A stretch of DNA of 64,000 bases. It comes from JBPYCR01 sp051846915. Its GTDB lineage: Bacteria; Bacillota; Bacilli; Bacillales; Amphibacillaceae. The stretch is from positions 14,149 to 78,148 of the forward strand of contig NZ_JBPYCR010000013.1 in NCBI RefSeq assembly GCF_051846915.1, in the 5' to 3' direction. Below the pieces are notes generated by a model, which was given only the letters and a program-made list of their open reading frames with translations, was not told where the DNA came from and made no database searches. Position numbers and translations under genes: made by a program. Shown here one piece after another: positions 35,137-44,420 of this stretch (position 1 is the first letter of the stretch; each line of letters opens with the position of its first letter).

Positions 35137-35817
35137 ATGTCACTAGGCACCTATCTCATTTATTTTGCTTTACTTTTAATCATCCCGCTTTGGGCGCAGT
35201 CAAAAGTAAAAAGTACGTACAAAAAATATTCAAAAAAGGCTACATCTTCTCATATGTCCGGTGCACAGGTTGCACGAAAGATTTTGGACGACAATGGACT
35301 GTATGATGTTCAGGTACAAGAAACGAAAGGTGTATTAACGGATCATTATGACCCGAGAAAAAAAGTAGTTCGTTTATCAAGCGGCAACTTTCACGGTCAA
35401 TCCATGTCGGCTTCAGCAATTGCGGCACATGAAGTTGGTCACGCGATTCAGGATGCGGAAGAATATGCTTTCTTGAAATTTCGAAGTGCTCTTGTTCCCG
35501 CAGCAAGTTTTGGTTCAAATACGGCCATTTTTGTAATCATCGGTGGCTTTTTATTTGATCAGATGAATTTAGTATTGCTTGGGATTATTTTCATGGCTGC
35601 GGCCGTGCTGTTCCAGCTTGTCACATTGCCTGTTGAGTTCAATGCCTCCAGCAGGGCAATGACACAGCTAGTAACGACAGGCATTATTCAAAACAATGAG
35701 GAACGGGAAACGAAAAAAGTGCTTGATGCTGCTGCACTAACTTATGTGGCTGCCGCTTTGGTAGCAGTTGCCGAGTTAATTCGTTTTATATTAATGTATG
35801 TTGCGAGCAATGATTAA
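35137..35817 (+). CDS. yugP: Membrane zinc metallopeptidase, YugP type
   Basis: 226 residues with an N-terminal helix (about 5-20), the zinc motif HEVGH (98-102) and three C-terminal helices (about 118-135, 140-160, 200-222). The family is a neutral membrane metallopeptidase with no known substrate. The active site fits a cytosolic or membrane-face position. In B. subtilis yugP is not at this locus. GGAGG lies upstream of the ATG. Confidence 0.85.
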   Translation: MSLGTYLIYFALLLIIPLWAQSKVKSTYKKYSKKATSSHMSGAQVARKILDDNGLYDVQVQETKGVLTDHYDPRKKVVRLSSGNFHGQSMSASAIAAHEVGHAIQDAEEYAFLKFRSALVPAASFGSNTAIFVIIGGFLFDQMNLVLLGIIFMAAAVLFQLVTLPVEFNASSRAMTQLVTTGIIQNNEERETKKVLDAAALTYVAAALVAVAELIRFILMYVASND

Positions 35818-35854
35818 TTTTATCTCTCAAAATTTTCATAGATATCGTTAAGAG

Positions 35855-35889
35855 AAACAGCTCAGTACAAAACTACTGAGCTGTTTTTT
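35855..35889 (+). terminator. Terminator of yugP
   Basis: Perfect 13-bp stem AAACAGCTCAGTA / TACTGAGCTGTTT, loop of 6, then T run. Confidence 0.92.
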
Positions 35890-36063
35890 GGCATTATATA
35901 TAATGAAAAAGCTTCTATAAGTTTGTGTACGAAAAGCGAACTGTAACTAGGCTGTGTTGTTATAAGCGACAAACTAAAACACATCCTAATAAGAGTGAAC
36001 ATAGTAAAAAAGAAACATCATTAAAACTGATATAAGATACTTGGATTTTTTAAAAGATAAGAA

Positions 36064-36206
36064 TGTATATAATTTTGAGCATAGCTGTCTAGCTTAAGCG
36101 CCCATCCCCTCGAGGTCTTAAGCAATAACTCTTCGTGGCAAAAATCGCCACTACGATTTCTTGCTTAAGCTTGTCGGGGCTGACCAGGGCGCTTGCGCTT
36201 TTCTTA
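36064..36206 (-). repeat. GC-rich dispersed repeat, copy R2 (short form)
   Basis: Both ends match R1 and R3 (read on the minus strand: AAGAAAAGCGCAAGCGCCC at the 36206 side and GCTAGACAGCTATGCTC at the 36085 side). The centre differs and is almost one nested inverted repeat: CTTAAGCAA / TTGCTTAAG around GTGGC / GCCAC, inside CCCC / GGGG. TAGACA (36086-36091 complement), 16 nt and TATACA (36064-36069 complement) face left, toward the yugP terminator. The rest of the 386-bp gap after yugP is AT-rich with nothing recognised. Confidence 0.8.
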
Positions 36207-37076
36207 TTGTTCAATAGGTTTTTTGTTCTCATCTAATGTAAATCCTTCACCAATTACATCGTGAACAGAACTGACAGCAACGAAAGCATGCGGGTCAATC
36301 TGATCAATTATATTTTTTAAACGGACGATTTCATTTCTTCCGACAACGCAATACAAAACATTTTGCTTTTCTCCAGTGAAACTTCCTTTACCGGATAAAA
36401 TGGTAACACCGCGATCCATATTTTGGTTAATTTTATCAGCTATTAGTTCGCTTTTTTGAGAAATAATAGTGGCTCCACGAGCAGAATATGCACCTTCTTG
36501 AATGAAATCAATTACTCTTGCGCCAATATAAACAGCTACTAGTGTATACATAGCTTCCACGAGTTCCAATATAACAAAGACGGATGTTGTGATAACAACA
36601 AAATCAAATAAAAACATCGTCTTTCCCATACTCCAACCAACATACTTATGGACAATCCTTGCAATAATATCTACTCCGCCGGTAGTTCCACCATATCTGA
36701 AAATAATCCCCAGTCCGACTCCGATAAAAACACCGGCAAACAAAGCGGCTAACGTCATATCTGATTGTAAATAAGTAGGAAACGGATTAATTTGAAAGAC
36801 TCTCAAAAACAGAGAGACACTAATCGTTCCGATAATCGTATATATAAATGTGTTTCTTCCAAGGAATTTCCAACCAATAAAAAATACTGGGATATTTAAC
36901 AAGATATTTGAGATTGCGGGATCCCATCCCCATAAAAAATAAAACAAAAGAGTGATACCTGTAAAACCTCCTTCACTCAAATTATTTTGCATATTAAAGT
37001 GAACGATACCAAACGAAAAGATTGCTGATCCAAGCAGGATAAAAAAAATATTTTTTATTTTTAACCCAAAAATCAT
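36204..37076 (-). CDS. ypjC: YitT family membrane protein (YpjC)
   Basis: 290 residues with about five membrane helices (about 8-180) and a C-terminal cytoplasmic DUF2179 domain (about 215-275, RGVTILSGKGSFTGEK and VVGRNEIVRLKNII). The family has unknown transport or sensing roles. AGGAGG lies before the ATG on the minus strand. In B. subtilis ypjC lies in line with its neighbours; here it is inverted, with repeat R2 touching its 3' end. Its stop region overlaps the repeat edge. Confidence 0.88.
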   Translation of the reverse strand: MIFGLKIKNIFFILLGSAIFSFGIVHFNMQNNLSEGGFTGITLLFYFLWGWDPAISNILLNIPVFFIGWKFLGRNTFIYTIIGTISVSLFLRVFQINPFPTYLQSDMTLAALFAGVFIGVGLGIIFRYGGTTGGVDIIARIVHKYVGWSMGKTMFLFDFVVITTSVFVILELVEAMYTLVAVYIGARVIDFIQEGAYSARGATIISQKSELIADKINQNMDRGVTILSGKGSFTGEKQNVLYCVVGRNEIVRLKNIIDQIDPHAFVAVSSVHDVIGEGFTLDENKKPIEQ

Positions 37077-37278
37077 ATATAATAACCTCCTGACAAAATT
37101 TCATGTAATTTTATATACATAGTGATCGATTAAGAAATACAGTTTTATTTTTAAGTATAATCAATAAACTTTGCTCATACAATCATTGTCCTATCTTCAG
37201 AAAAAGAATAAATTATTTGTCAAAAACGGTTCTATTAGCTAACATGAAAGAAGATAACATGCTGTAAGAGGAGTTTTT

Positions 37279-37611
37279 ATGATTAAAAAACCATATCAAA
37301 CGACTGAAATTCAACAAAGAGTGGATAAGTATATTTCACAATTTGAAGAAGGCTATTTTTCACCGTTAAGCCTCCTTGCACGTTTAACCGAGGAAGTCGG
37401 TGAATTAGCACGGGAAGTGAACCATTATTATGGAGAGAAGGCTAAAAAACCAAGCGAAGAGCAAATAACGATCGAAGAAGAACTAGGAGATGTTATTTTT
37501 GTTCTAACTTGTTTTGCAAATTCACTTAAAATCGATTTATCAGACGCATTTAATCAATCCATTAATAAAATAGAAGAAAGAGATAAAAATCGTTGGACAC
37601 GAAAAGAATGA
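37279..37611 (+). CDS. ypjD: MazG-like nucleotide pyrophosphohydrolase YpjD
   Basis: 110 residues, all-helical MazG fold. Metal-binding signature: EEVGELAREVNH with the EExxE core and EEELGDVIFVL with ExxD. Such enzymes clear non-canonical NTPs or dNTPs; the substrate here is unknown. It starts a + strand cluster with dapB, mgsA and bshA as in B. subtilis. AGAGGAG precedes the ATG. Confidence 0.9.
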   Translation: MIKKPYQTTEIQQRVDKYISQFEEGYFSPLSLLARLTEEVGELAREVNHYYGEKAKKPSEEQITIEEELGDVIFVLTCFANSLKIDLSDAFNQSINKIEERDKNRWTRKE

Positions 37612-37641
37612 ATACAACTAGCTAGTTGAGGAGGAAAATAG

Positions 37642-38460
37642 ATGAGTATTAAAGTTATTATTGCAGGGCCACGCGGGAGAATGGGATCTGAAGCAATTAA
37701 AATGGTTACGAAAGAAAAGTCGTTACAGCTCGTCGGTTGTATTGACCGTAAAAATAATGGTAAGACCTTACAGGAAATTGAATTAACTACATTTGTTGAC
37801 CTTAACGAATATAGGGATGTTCCGATCTATGAAAATCCATCAGAGTGCTTCGAACGGGTGGAAGCGGACATATTTATTGATTTAACGATTCCGGATGTTG
37901 GTTTTATGAATACAAAATTAGCCATTCAGCATAAAATTCGTTCGGTAGTAGGGACTTCAGGGTTTACACAGGAACAACTGAATGAGTTGTCAAATTTAGC
38001 GAAATCAAACAATGTAGGATGTATTATTGCTCCTAATTTTGCCATAGGCGCTGTCTTAATGATGCAATTTTCGAAAATGGCTGCTAAATATTTTCCAGAC
38101 ATTGAAATTATTGAAAAGCACCATGATCAAAAAGTGGATGCACCATCAGGTACAGCGATCAAAACGTTGGACTTGATACAAGAATCGAGAGAAAATAAAA
38201 ACCAAGGCCATCCAGACGAAACAGAAATTATTAAAGGCTCTCGTGGCGGAGATGTCTCTGGAATGAGAATTCATAGTATACGCTTGCCAGGGCTTGTTGC
38301 TCATCAAGAAGTTGTATTTGGAGGGAAAAGCGAGTTGTTAACAATCAAACATGACTCGTTTAACAGAGATTCATTTATGGAAGGTGTTAAATTAGCCATA
38401 GATTCCGTTATGGAGAAAAACGAACTCATATATGGACTAGAAAATATATTGGAATTTTAA
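37642..38460 (+). CDS. dapB: 4-hydroxy-tetrahydrodipicolinate reductase
   Basis: NAD(P)H reductase in the diaminopimelate/lysine pathway, needed for cross-links and for dipicolinate in spores. 272 residues. GPRGRMG (9-15) near the N-terminus, GTSGFT, and the signature EKHHDQKVDAPSGTA with catalytic histidine and lysine are seen. GAGGAGG lies upstream. Confidence 0.96.
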   Translation: MSIKVIIAGPRGRMGSEAIKMVTKEKSLQLVGCIDRKNNGKTLQEIELTTFVDLNEYRDVPIYENPSECFERVEADIFIDLTIPDVGFMNTKLAIQHKIRSVVGTSGFTQEQLNELSNLAKSNNVGCIIAPNFAIGAVLMMQFSKMAAKYFPDIEIIEKHHDQKVDAPSGTAIKTLDLIQESRENKNQGHPDETEIIKGSRGGDVSGMRIHSIRLPGLVAHQEVVFGGKSELLTIKHDSFNRDSFMEGVKLAIDSVMEKNELIYGLENILEF

Positions 38461-38509
38461 TAAGTAGTCGTATAGTCTTACAATAAGCTGAACAGGCAGG
38501 TGTTATTCG

Positions 38510-38929
38510 ATGAATATTGCACTCATTGCACATGATAAAAAAAAGACAGATATGGTGGAATTCAGTATTGCCTACATTCATGTATTGAAGGAACATGATC
38601 TTTTCGCAACTGGTACAACCGGTAAATTAATAGCTGAAGCAACAAAGCTTCCTGTTCATTGTTTTCAATCCGGTCCTATTGGAGGCGATCAACAAATAGG
38701 TGCAAAGGTTGCTAACAATGAAATTGATATGATTATCTTTTTCAGAGACCCCTTAACCTCCCAGCCGCATGAACCAGATGTCAGTGCATTAATGCGATTA
38801 TGCGATGTCCATCATATTCCGCTATGTACAAACTTGGCAGCTGCTGAAATTGCAATTAGGGGAATGGAGCGTGGTGACTTCCGTTGGAGAGATGTCGTGA
38901 AAAAACAAAGAGAAAAGGGATTTGTATGA
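38510..38929 (+). CDS. mgsA: Methylglyoxal synthase
   Basis: Converts dihydroxyacetone phosphate to methylglyoxal, a bypass of lower glycolysis. 139 residues. ALIAHDKKK, TGTTGKLI, the phosphate block SGPIGGDQQIG and catalytic aspartate in FFRDPLTSQPHEPD are clear. The next gene overlaps its stop codon (ATGA). In B. subtilis bshB1 lies between; here it is absent. Confidence 0.96.
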   Translation: MNIALIAHDKKKTDMVEFSIAYIHVLKEHDLFATGTTGKLIAEATKLPVHCFQSGPIGGDQQIGAKVANNEIDMIIFFRDPLTSQPHEPDVSALMRLCDVHHIPLCTNLAAAEIAIRGMERGDFRWRDVVKKQREKGFV

Positions 38930-40059
38930 AAAAGATAGGTATCACTTGCTATCCAACAATTGGGGGATCAGGGGTGATCGCAACCGAATTGGGAAAACTG
39001 CTGGCAAAGCAAGGTTATGAAGTTCATTTTATAACTTCCAGTATGCCCTTTCGGCTTAATTGCACGCATCCGAATATTTTCTACCATGAGGTTGAAGTAA
39101 ATCATTATCCAGTGTTTCAATATCCACCATATGATCTTGCATTGTCTGCTAAAATGGCAGAAGTAATTGATCGAGAAAAACTCGATATTTTACATGTTCA
39201 CTATGCAATGCCTCATGCTATATGTGCAATATTGGCACGAGAGATAGCGAAGCATGATGTGAAAATTGTAACGACCTTACATGGCACGGACATAACAGTG
39301 CTAGGGATTGATCCTACGTTTGAACAAATGATTAAACACGGTATAGAAAAATCAGATGCCGTTACAGCTGTTTCGCATAGTTTAGCAACAAACACCGCGG
39401 AGACCTTACATATTCAAAACGAAATTTCCGTTATTTATAATTTTATTAATGAAAGTGAATATTACGTAAAAAATGATCCATCAATAAGGGATAAATTTGG
39501 AATCGGGCAAGACGAAAAGGTAGTTATTCATATTTCAAATTTCAGAAAAGTAAAGCGCATTACGGATATTATTCATACATTTAAAAAAATAACTGAAGCA
39601 ACCAATGCTAAACTGTTGCTTGTCGGGGATGGGCCGGAATCATCGAGAGCACATGAACTTGTGGAAAAAATGGAAATTTCAAATCACGTAATATTTTTAG
39701 GTAAGCAGAAAAAAATTAGTGATCTGTTAGCTATTTCCGACTTAAAATTACTATTATCAGAGCAAGAAAGTTTCGGGCTCGTTTTATTGGAGGCGATGGC
39801 TTGCGGTGTACCATGCATTGGAACGAATGTAGGAGGAATTCCGGAAGTCATCACACATAACGAAACAGGCTACCTTGTTCATTTAGGTAATATAGAAGAA
39901 GCAGCAAATTGTGCGCTTCATATTCTAACTAATCACGATGTTCATACAGACTTTTCGAAAAACGCAATCCTTCAAGCTCAAACAAAATTTCATTCAACAG
40001 AAATCGTTCAACAGTATATGGAGCTTTATGAACGAGTCCTCAAAAAACAGACGGTATAA
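38926..40059 (+). CDS. bshA: N-acetyl-alpha-D-glucosaminyl L-malate synthase (bacillithiol step 1)
   Basis: GT4-family glycosyltransferase joining UDP-GlcNAc and L-malate, the first step of bacillithiol synthesis; 377 residues, the same as B. subtilis BshA. GITCYPTIGGSG start, LHVHYAMPHA, and the donor-site block SEQESFGLVLLEAMACG with E-x7-E pattern are seen. The ATG overlaps the mgsA stop. The partner deacetylase gene bshB1 is not present beside it, so another BshB must act. Confidence 0.95.
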   Translation: MKKIGITCYPTIGGSGVIATELGKLLAKQGYEVHFITSSMPFRLNCTHPNIFYHEVEVNHYPVFQYPPYDLALSAKMAEVIDREKLDILHVHYAMPHAICAILAREIAKHDVKIVTTLHGTDITVLGIDPTFEQMIKHGIEKSDAVTAVSHSLATNTAETLHIQNEISVIYNFINESEYYVKNDPSIRDKFGIGQDEKVVIHISNFRKVKRITDIIHTFKKITEATNAKLLLVGDGPESSRAHELVEKMEISNHVIFLGKQKKISDLLAISDLKLLLSEQESFGLVLLEAMACGVPCIGTNVGGIPEVITHNETGYLVHLGNIEEAANCALHILTNHDVHTDFSKNAILQAQTKFHSTEIVQQYMELYERVLKKQTV

Positions 40060-40074
40060 ATGGAGAAGTAAATT

Positions 40075-41277
40075 ATGATTAAAAGCCCTTTTTTGAAAGC
40101 AATGCACGTTATTGAAACAATTGAAAAAAATAATCACCAAGCTTTTTTTGTTGGGGGCTGTGTACGTGATTTGCTACTTGGGAGGGCTATCGGCGATATT
40201 GATATCGCTACTTCAGCTTCTCCACAAACGATTAGCAAGATTTTTGATTCTGTTATTCCCGTCGGTATAGAACATGGAACCGTGATCGTAAGACATGCCA
40301 ATGAATCATTTGAGGTAACTACATTTCGCAAGGAAGGCAAGTACTCGGATCAGCGTCACCCTGATGAAGTCCAATTCATAACGAATATTGAAGAAGATTT
40401 AAAAAGGCGTGACTTTACAATTAATGCATTGGCTATGCGTAAGGATGGGCATATCATCGATTTGTTTGAAGCGAAAAAAGATTTAAGCATTCGTCAAATC
40501 CGTACGGTCGGTAATGGTCTGGAACGCTTTAGAGAAGACCCGCTAAGAATTATTCGTGCATTACGGTTTGTAAGCCAGCTTGGATTTTTCATCGAAGAAG
40601 ATACAATGCAACATATGAAACAAGTTAAAAAAGAAGTCGAAAACTTGGCTGTTGAACGTATTACAAATGAATTTCAAAAGTTTTTTGCCGGTACATATGT
40701 AAACAAAGGGATCGACTCTTTTATCGAGTCGGGAGTATATAACTATTTACCGATTTTTAAGTATCATTCATCACTTATTACCCGACTGCCAAAATCTTTC
40801 CATCCTATTTCATCTTTTGGAGCAGTCATCGCACTATTTCATAAGCTGGATGAACATATACTTGTAACTGAATGGATAAATGCATGGAAATGCTCGAACA
40901 ATGCAAGAAATGAGGCAATCACACTCGTAAAAGCATTAACTTATTTTGAGAATCATGGTTTAGATGAATGGCTTATCTATCAATTGCCGGAAACGTATAT
41001 GAATCGTTTTGTAAACCTTGTTCATATTCTTTATCCAACGAGAAAATTAGATATAGCGGTCGTACAAGCAATGCACCGGGATTTGCCGATAAACTCGAGG
41101 CAACAACTTGCGCTAAAAGGTGATGAATTGATGCGATTATTTCCGAATTTGCAGAAGGGCCCATGGATTCGTCGAGAACTAGAGCGCTTAGAGAAGCAGG
41201 TCGTATTCAAACGCTTAAAAAACGAAAATAAACAATTAAAGGAGTGGATTACATGTCATCCACCCGAAATAAATTAA
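40075..41277 (+). CDS. cca: CCA-adding enzyme (tRNA nucleotidyltransferase)
   Basis: Adds or repairs the 3' CCA of tRNA. 400 residues, class II type. Nucleotidyltransferase motifs GGCVRDLLLGR and DIDIATSA with the metal-binding DxD; RRDFTINALAM; DPLRIIRALRF. The 3' end overlaps birA by 25 bp. AGAAGT is a weak ribosome site. Confidence 0.95.
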   Translation: MIKSPFLKAMHVIETIEKNNHQAFFVGGCVRDLLLGRAIGDIDIATSASPQTISKIFDSVIPVGIEHGTVIVRHANESFEVTTFRKEGKYSDQRHPDEVQFITNIEEDLKRRDFTINALAMRKDGHIIDLFEAKKDLSIRQIRTVGNGLERFREDPLRIIRALRFVSQLGFFIEEDTMQHMKQVKKEVENLAVERITNEFQKFFAGTYVNKGIDSFIESGVYNYLPIFKYHSSLITRLPKSFHPISSFGAVIALFHKLDEHILVTEWINAWKCSNNARNEAITLVKALTYFENHGLDEWLIYQLPETYMNRFVNLVHILYPTRKLDIAVVQAMHRDLPINSRQQLALKGDELMRLFPNLQKGPWIRRELERLEKQVVFKRLKNENKQLKEWITCHPPEIN

Positions 41278-42263
41278 TTCAATTATTAGCAGAACGAAAA
41301 GACCAATTTACATCAGGTCAATTATTATCGGAAAAATTACAAATATCTAGAAGCGCGATTTGGAAGCATATGCGCGAATTAGAAAAAGACGGTTACATAA
41401 TTGAAGGGAAGTCCAATAGAGGGTACCGAATCAGTGGCTATCCAAGTAAACTAAGCGAGAACACAATACAATGGGGATTAAGCACGAAATGGCTAGGGAA
41501 AAAAATTATTCATAAAGAAAGTACAACTTCAACCCAGCGACTAGCTCATCAAGCTGCCCTTGATCATGCAGAGCATGGGACGGTTATTATTGCAGATCAA
41601 CAAACAGAAGGAAAAGGAAGAATGGATCGTTCTTGGTACTCGACTAAAGAGAAAGGAATTTGGATGAGTATAATTCTTCGACCGCGGATTTTACCATATC
41701 TTGCTCCTCAACTTACTTTACTTGCAGCAACTGTTATAGCCGATGTGATCCATTCGATCTCCACAGTGAAACCACAAATTAAATGGCCAAATGATATATT
41801 GATTAATCGAAAAAAATTAGCGGGAATATTAACTGAAATGCAGGCAGAGCAAGATAAAATTCAATATGTTGTTATTGGAATGGGATTGAATATTAATCAA
41901 TCACAAACAGAGTTGCCAGAAGGTATCCGGTCAAAAGCTACTTCTTTGAAAGTGGAAACAGATCAAGCATGGAATTTACAAGAGGTAATACAAAAAATGT
42001 TAGTCACTTTTGAAAGAAAATATACCGAATATATGGAAAACGGGTTTCCCGGAGTAAAAAATGAATGGGAAAATTATGGTTTTCGGTTGAATGAAGCTAT
42101 ATGGATTAAAACGATGCAATCAACATGGCTAGGAACTTTTATTGGCATTTCTGAAGATGGTGCGTTATTAGCCGAAACGAAGGATAGAGAAGTAAAGAAA
42201 GTGTATTCCGCAGAAATTTCATGGTTTGATGAGGGGGAAGAATATTATGCTGAACCGAATTGA
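41253..42263 (+). CDS. birA: Biotin operon repressor / biotin-protein ligase
   Basis: Bifunctional protein: N-terminal winged helix-turn-helix (about 1-65, ISRSAIWKHMRELEKDGY) for biotin-dependent repression and a ligase domain (about 80-330) that biotinylates carboxylases. The biotin/ATP loop is QTEGKGRMDRSW, with KWPNDI and GILTEM downstream. 336 residues. ATG at 41253 is 9 nt after AAGGAG, within the end of cca. No biotin operon is near. Confidence 0.94.
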   Translation: MSSTRNKLIQLLAERKDQFTSGQLLSEKLQISRSAIWKHMRELEKDGYIIEGKSNRGYRISGYPSKLSENTIQWGLSTKWLGKKIIHKESTTSTQRLAHQAALDHAEHGTVIIADQQTEGKGRMDRSWYSTKEKGIWMSIILRPRILPYLAPQLTLLAATVIADVIHSISTVKPQIKWPNDILINRKKLAGILTEMQAEQDKIQYVVIGMGLNINQSQTELPEGIRSKATSLKVETDQAWNLQEVIQKMLVTFERKYTEYMENGFPGVKNEWENYGFRLNEAIWIKTMQSTWLGTFIGISEDGALLAETKDREVKKVYSAEISWFDEGEEYYAEPN

Positions 42264-43083
42264 TTTAACTAAAATGAAAGCATCAAAAGAAAAAATAACA
42301 ATGGTAACAGCTTATGATTATCCATCTGCCAAACAAGCAGAAATGGCCGGTGTTGATACGATTCTCGTCGGTGATTCAGTCGGAATGGTCGTTTTAGGCT
42401 ACTCGACCACTGTACAAGTCACATTGGAAGATATGATTCACCATACAAAAGCAGTTAAGCGTGGAGCTTCAAATACGTTTACCGTTGTCGATATGCCATT
42501 TATGTCTTACCATATATCGATGCAGCAGTCGTTAGAGAACGCCACGAAGCTTTTTCAGGAAACAGGTGCCCAAGCGATTAAATTAGAAGGTGCATCGGAA
42601 GATATATTGACGTTAACAAAACGACTATCAGATGGAGGAATACCAGTTTTTGCTCACTTAGGCCTAACCCCACAAACTGTTAATGTCCTTGGAGGATATA
42701 AGGTTCAAGGAAAAGATAAAAACTCAGCTGAAAAGTTGTTAAATGAGGCAATCCAATTAGAAAAAAGCGGCGCGATCGGACTTGTACTGGAATGTGTACC
42801 AAAGGAATTAGCTAAAATAGTAACGGAATCGATTGGTATTCCTACGATAGGTATTGGAGCAGGGAATGACTGTGACGGACAGGTTCTTGTTTATCATGAT
42901 ATTTTGCAATACGGAGTTGACAGATTGCCAAAATTTGTGAAGCCGTATGCCGACATTAATAAGATTAATGTGGAAGCATTACAATCCTATATAACTGAAG
43001 TAAAAGATGTATCTTTCCCTACATCAGATCATACTTTTTTCATTAAAAATAAAGCTGACTTACCAGTAAATAAAAGCAGGTAG
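42247..43083 (+). CDS. panB: Ketopantoate hydroxymethyltransferase
   Basis: First committed step of pantothenate synthesis, transferring a one-carbon unit to 2-oxoisovalerate. 278 residues. MVTAYDYPSAKQAE, DSVGMVVLGY with metal-binding aspartate, and GIPTIGIGAG are conserved. The ATG at 42247 follows GAGGGGGAAG inside birA; the further upstream ATG at 42226 would put extra residues on the conserved start. Start of panBCD. Confidence 0.96.
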   Translation: MLNRIDLTKMKASKEKITMVTAYDYPSAKQAEMAGVDTILVGDSVGMVVLGYSTTVQVTLEDMIHHTKAVKRGASNTFTVVDMPFMSYHISMQQSLENATKLFQETGAQAIKLEGASEDILTLTKRLSDGGIPVFAHLGLTPQTVNVLGGYKVQGKDKNSAEKLLNEAIQLEKSGAIGLVLECVPKELAKIVTESIGIPTIGIGAGNDCDGQVLVYHDILQYGVDRLPKFVKPYADINKINVEALQSYITEVKDVSFPTSDHTFFIKNKADLPVNKSR

Positions 43084-43089
43084 ACGATA

Positions 43090-43953
43090 ATGAAAATTAT
43101 TAACAAAGTGGAAGAAATGTACAAATACACCCGTTCATGTAAATCTGAAATAACTGGCTTTGTTCCAACTATGGGTTACTTTCATGAAGGGCATTTAGAA
43201 TTAATGCAACGGGCCAAAGAGGAGAATGATTTACTTATAACAAGTATTTTTGTTAACCCTTTACAGTTTGGCCCCAATGAAGATTTTGACCGGTATCCCC
43301 GTAATGAGGAAAGAGATATTCAACTGGCACAGGAAAATGGCGTGGATATTTTGTTTATTCCAAGCATGGAGGAAATGTATCCAAATAAAATGACTATAAG
43401 CCTTTCAATAAATGATCGGACAAATGTATTGTGCGGCCGTTCTCGCCCAGGGCATTTTAATGGTGTTATTACCGTGTTAACGAAATTATTTCATATCATT
43501 CAACCAGACAAAACGTATTTTGGGTTAAAAGATGCTCAGCAAGTCGCTGTAGTGGATGCACTTATTGAAGATCTGAATTTTCCACTTCAATTAGTTGGAC
43601 TTCCGACGGTGAGAGAGGCAGATGGGTTAGCGAAAAGCAGCAGAAATGTTAATTTGACGCCGAAAGAACGTGAGGAAGCGAGCTCAATTTATAAAGCATT
43701 AAAATACGGGAGAAAATTAGTAGTTGACGGTGAAAAAAATCCTGCTACCATTATAAAAGAAGTAAAAGCTATCATTTTAAAAGAAACAAGTGGCGCAATT
43801 GATTATGTGGAATTACTTAGTTATCCTTCTCTTAATTCGTTGAAAGCTGTTGATGAACAGGTAGTATTAGCAGCAGCAGTTCAGTTTAAAGAGGCCAGAT
43901 TAATCGATAACTTATTATTTGATCAAAGTGGAAATTTAGTGAATCGATTATAA
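43090..43953 (+). CDS. panC: Pantothenate synthetase
   Basis: ATP-dependent condensation of pantoate and beta-alanine. 287 residues. FVPTMGYFHEGHLELM (HIGH-like), FVNPLQFGPNEDFDRYPR, and YFGLKDAQQV with the KxxxQ pattern are visible. It starts 6 bp after panB with only a weak site, suggesting coupling. Confidence 0.96.
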   Translation: MKIINKVEEMYKYTRSCKSEITGFVPTMGYFHEGHLELMQRAKEENDLLITSIFVNPLQFGPNEDFDRYPRNEERDIQLAQENGVDILFIPSMEEMYPNKMTISLSINDRTNVLCGRSRPGHFNGVITVLTKLFHIIQPDKTYFGLKDAQQVAVVDALIEDLNFPLQLVGLPTVREADGLAKSSRNVNLTPKEREEASSIYKALKYGRKLVVDGEKNPATIIKEVKAIILKETSGAIDYVELLSYPSLNSLKAVDEQVVLAAAVQFKEARLIDNLLFDQSGNLVNRL

Positions 43954-43967
43954 CAGGAGGAAGTCCG

Positions 43968-44351
43968 ATGTTCCGTACTTTAATGAAGGCAAAAATACAC
44001 CGTGCACGAATTACAGAAGCTAATTTGAATTATGTTGGCAGTGTCACGATTGATGAAAGTATTTTGGAGAAGGTTGATATCCTCCCCCACGAAAAAGTTC
44101 AAATCGTCAATAATAATAACGGGGCACGACTGGAAACGTATGTTATTCCGGGCGAAAGAGGTTCGGGGGTTGTTTGTTTGAATGGCGCAGCTGCTCGCTT
44201 AGTTCAAAAAGACGATATTATTATTATTATTGCATATGCTATTGTTGAAAATGAGGAACTTTGTTCATTCAAGCCGAAAGTGGCTATTATGAACGATAAA
44301 AATGAAGTTGAGCAAATGCTTGAACAAGAACCCCCAATGACAGCTATGTAA
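43968..44351 (+). CDS. panD: Aspartate 1-decarboxylase precursor
   Basis: Pyruvoyl enzyme making beta-alanine for pantothenate. 127 residues. The self-cleavage site G24-S25 (YVGSVTID) is intact; S25 becomes the pyruvoyl group. GNGAARL-type block is NGAAARL. AGGAGG lies upstream. Last gene of panBCD, with dinG 69 bp further. Confidence 0.97.
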   Translation: MFRTLMKAKIHRARITEANLNYVGSVTIDESILEKVDILPHEKVQIVNNNNGARLETYVIPGERGSGVVCLNGAAARLVQKDDIIIIIAYAIVENEELCSFKPKVAIMNDKNEVEQMLEQEPPMTAM

Positions 44352-44420
44352 AATGAATCTATTCACCGTATAACTTATTTTGAACGCAGAACAGGGAATA
44401 TAAAGGAAAAAGGTGGAATT

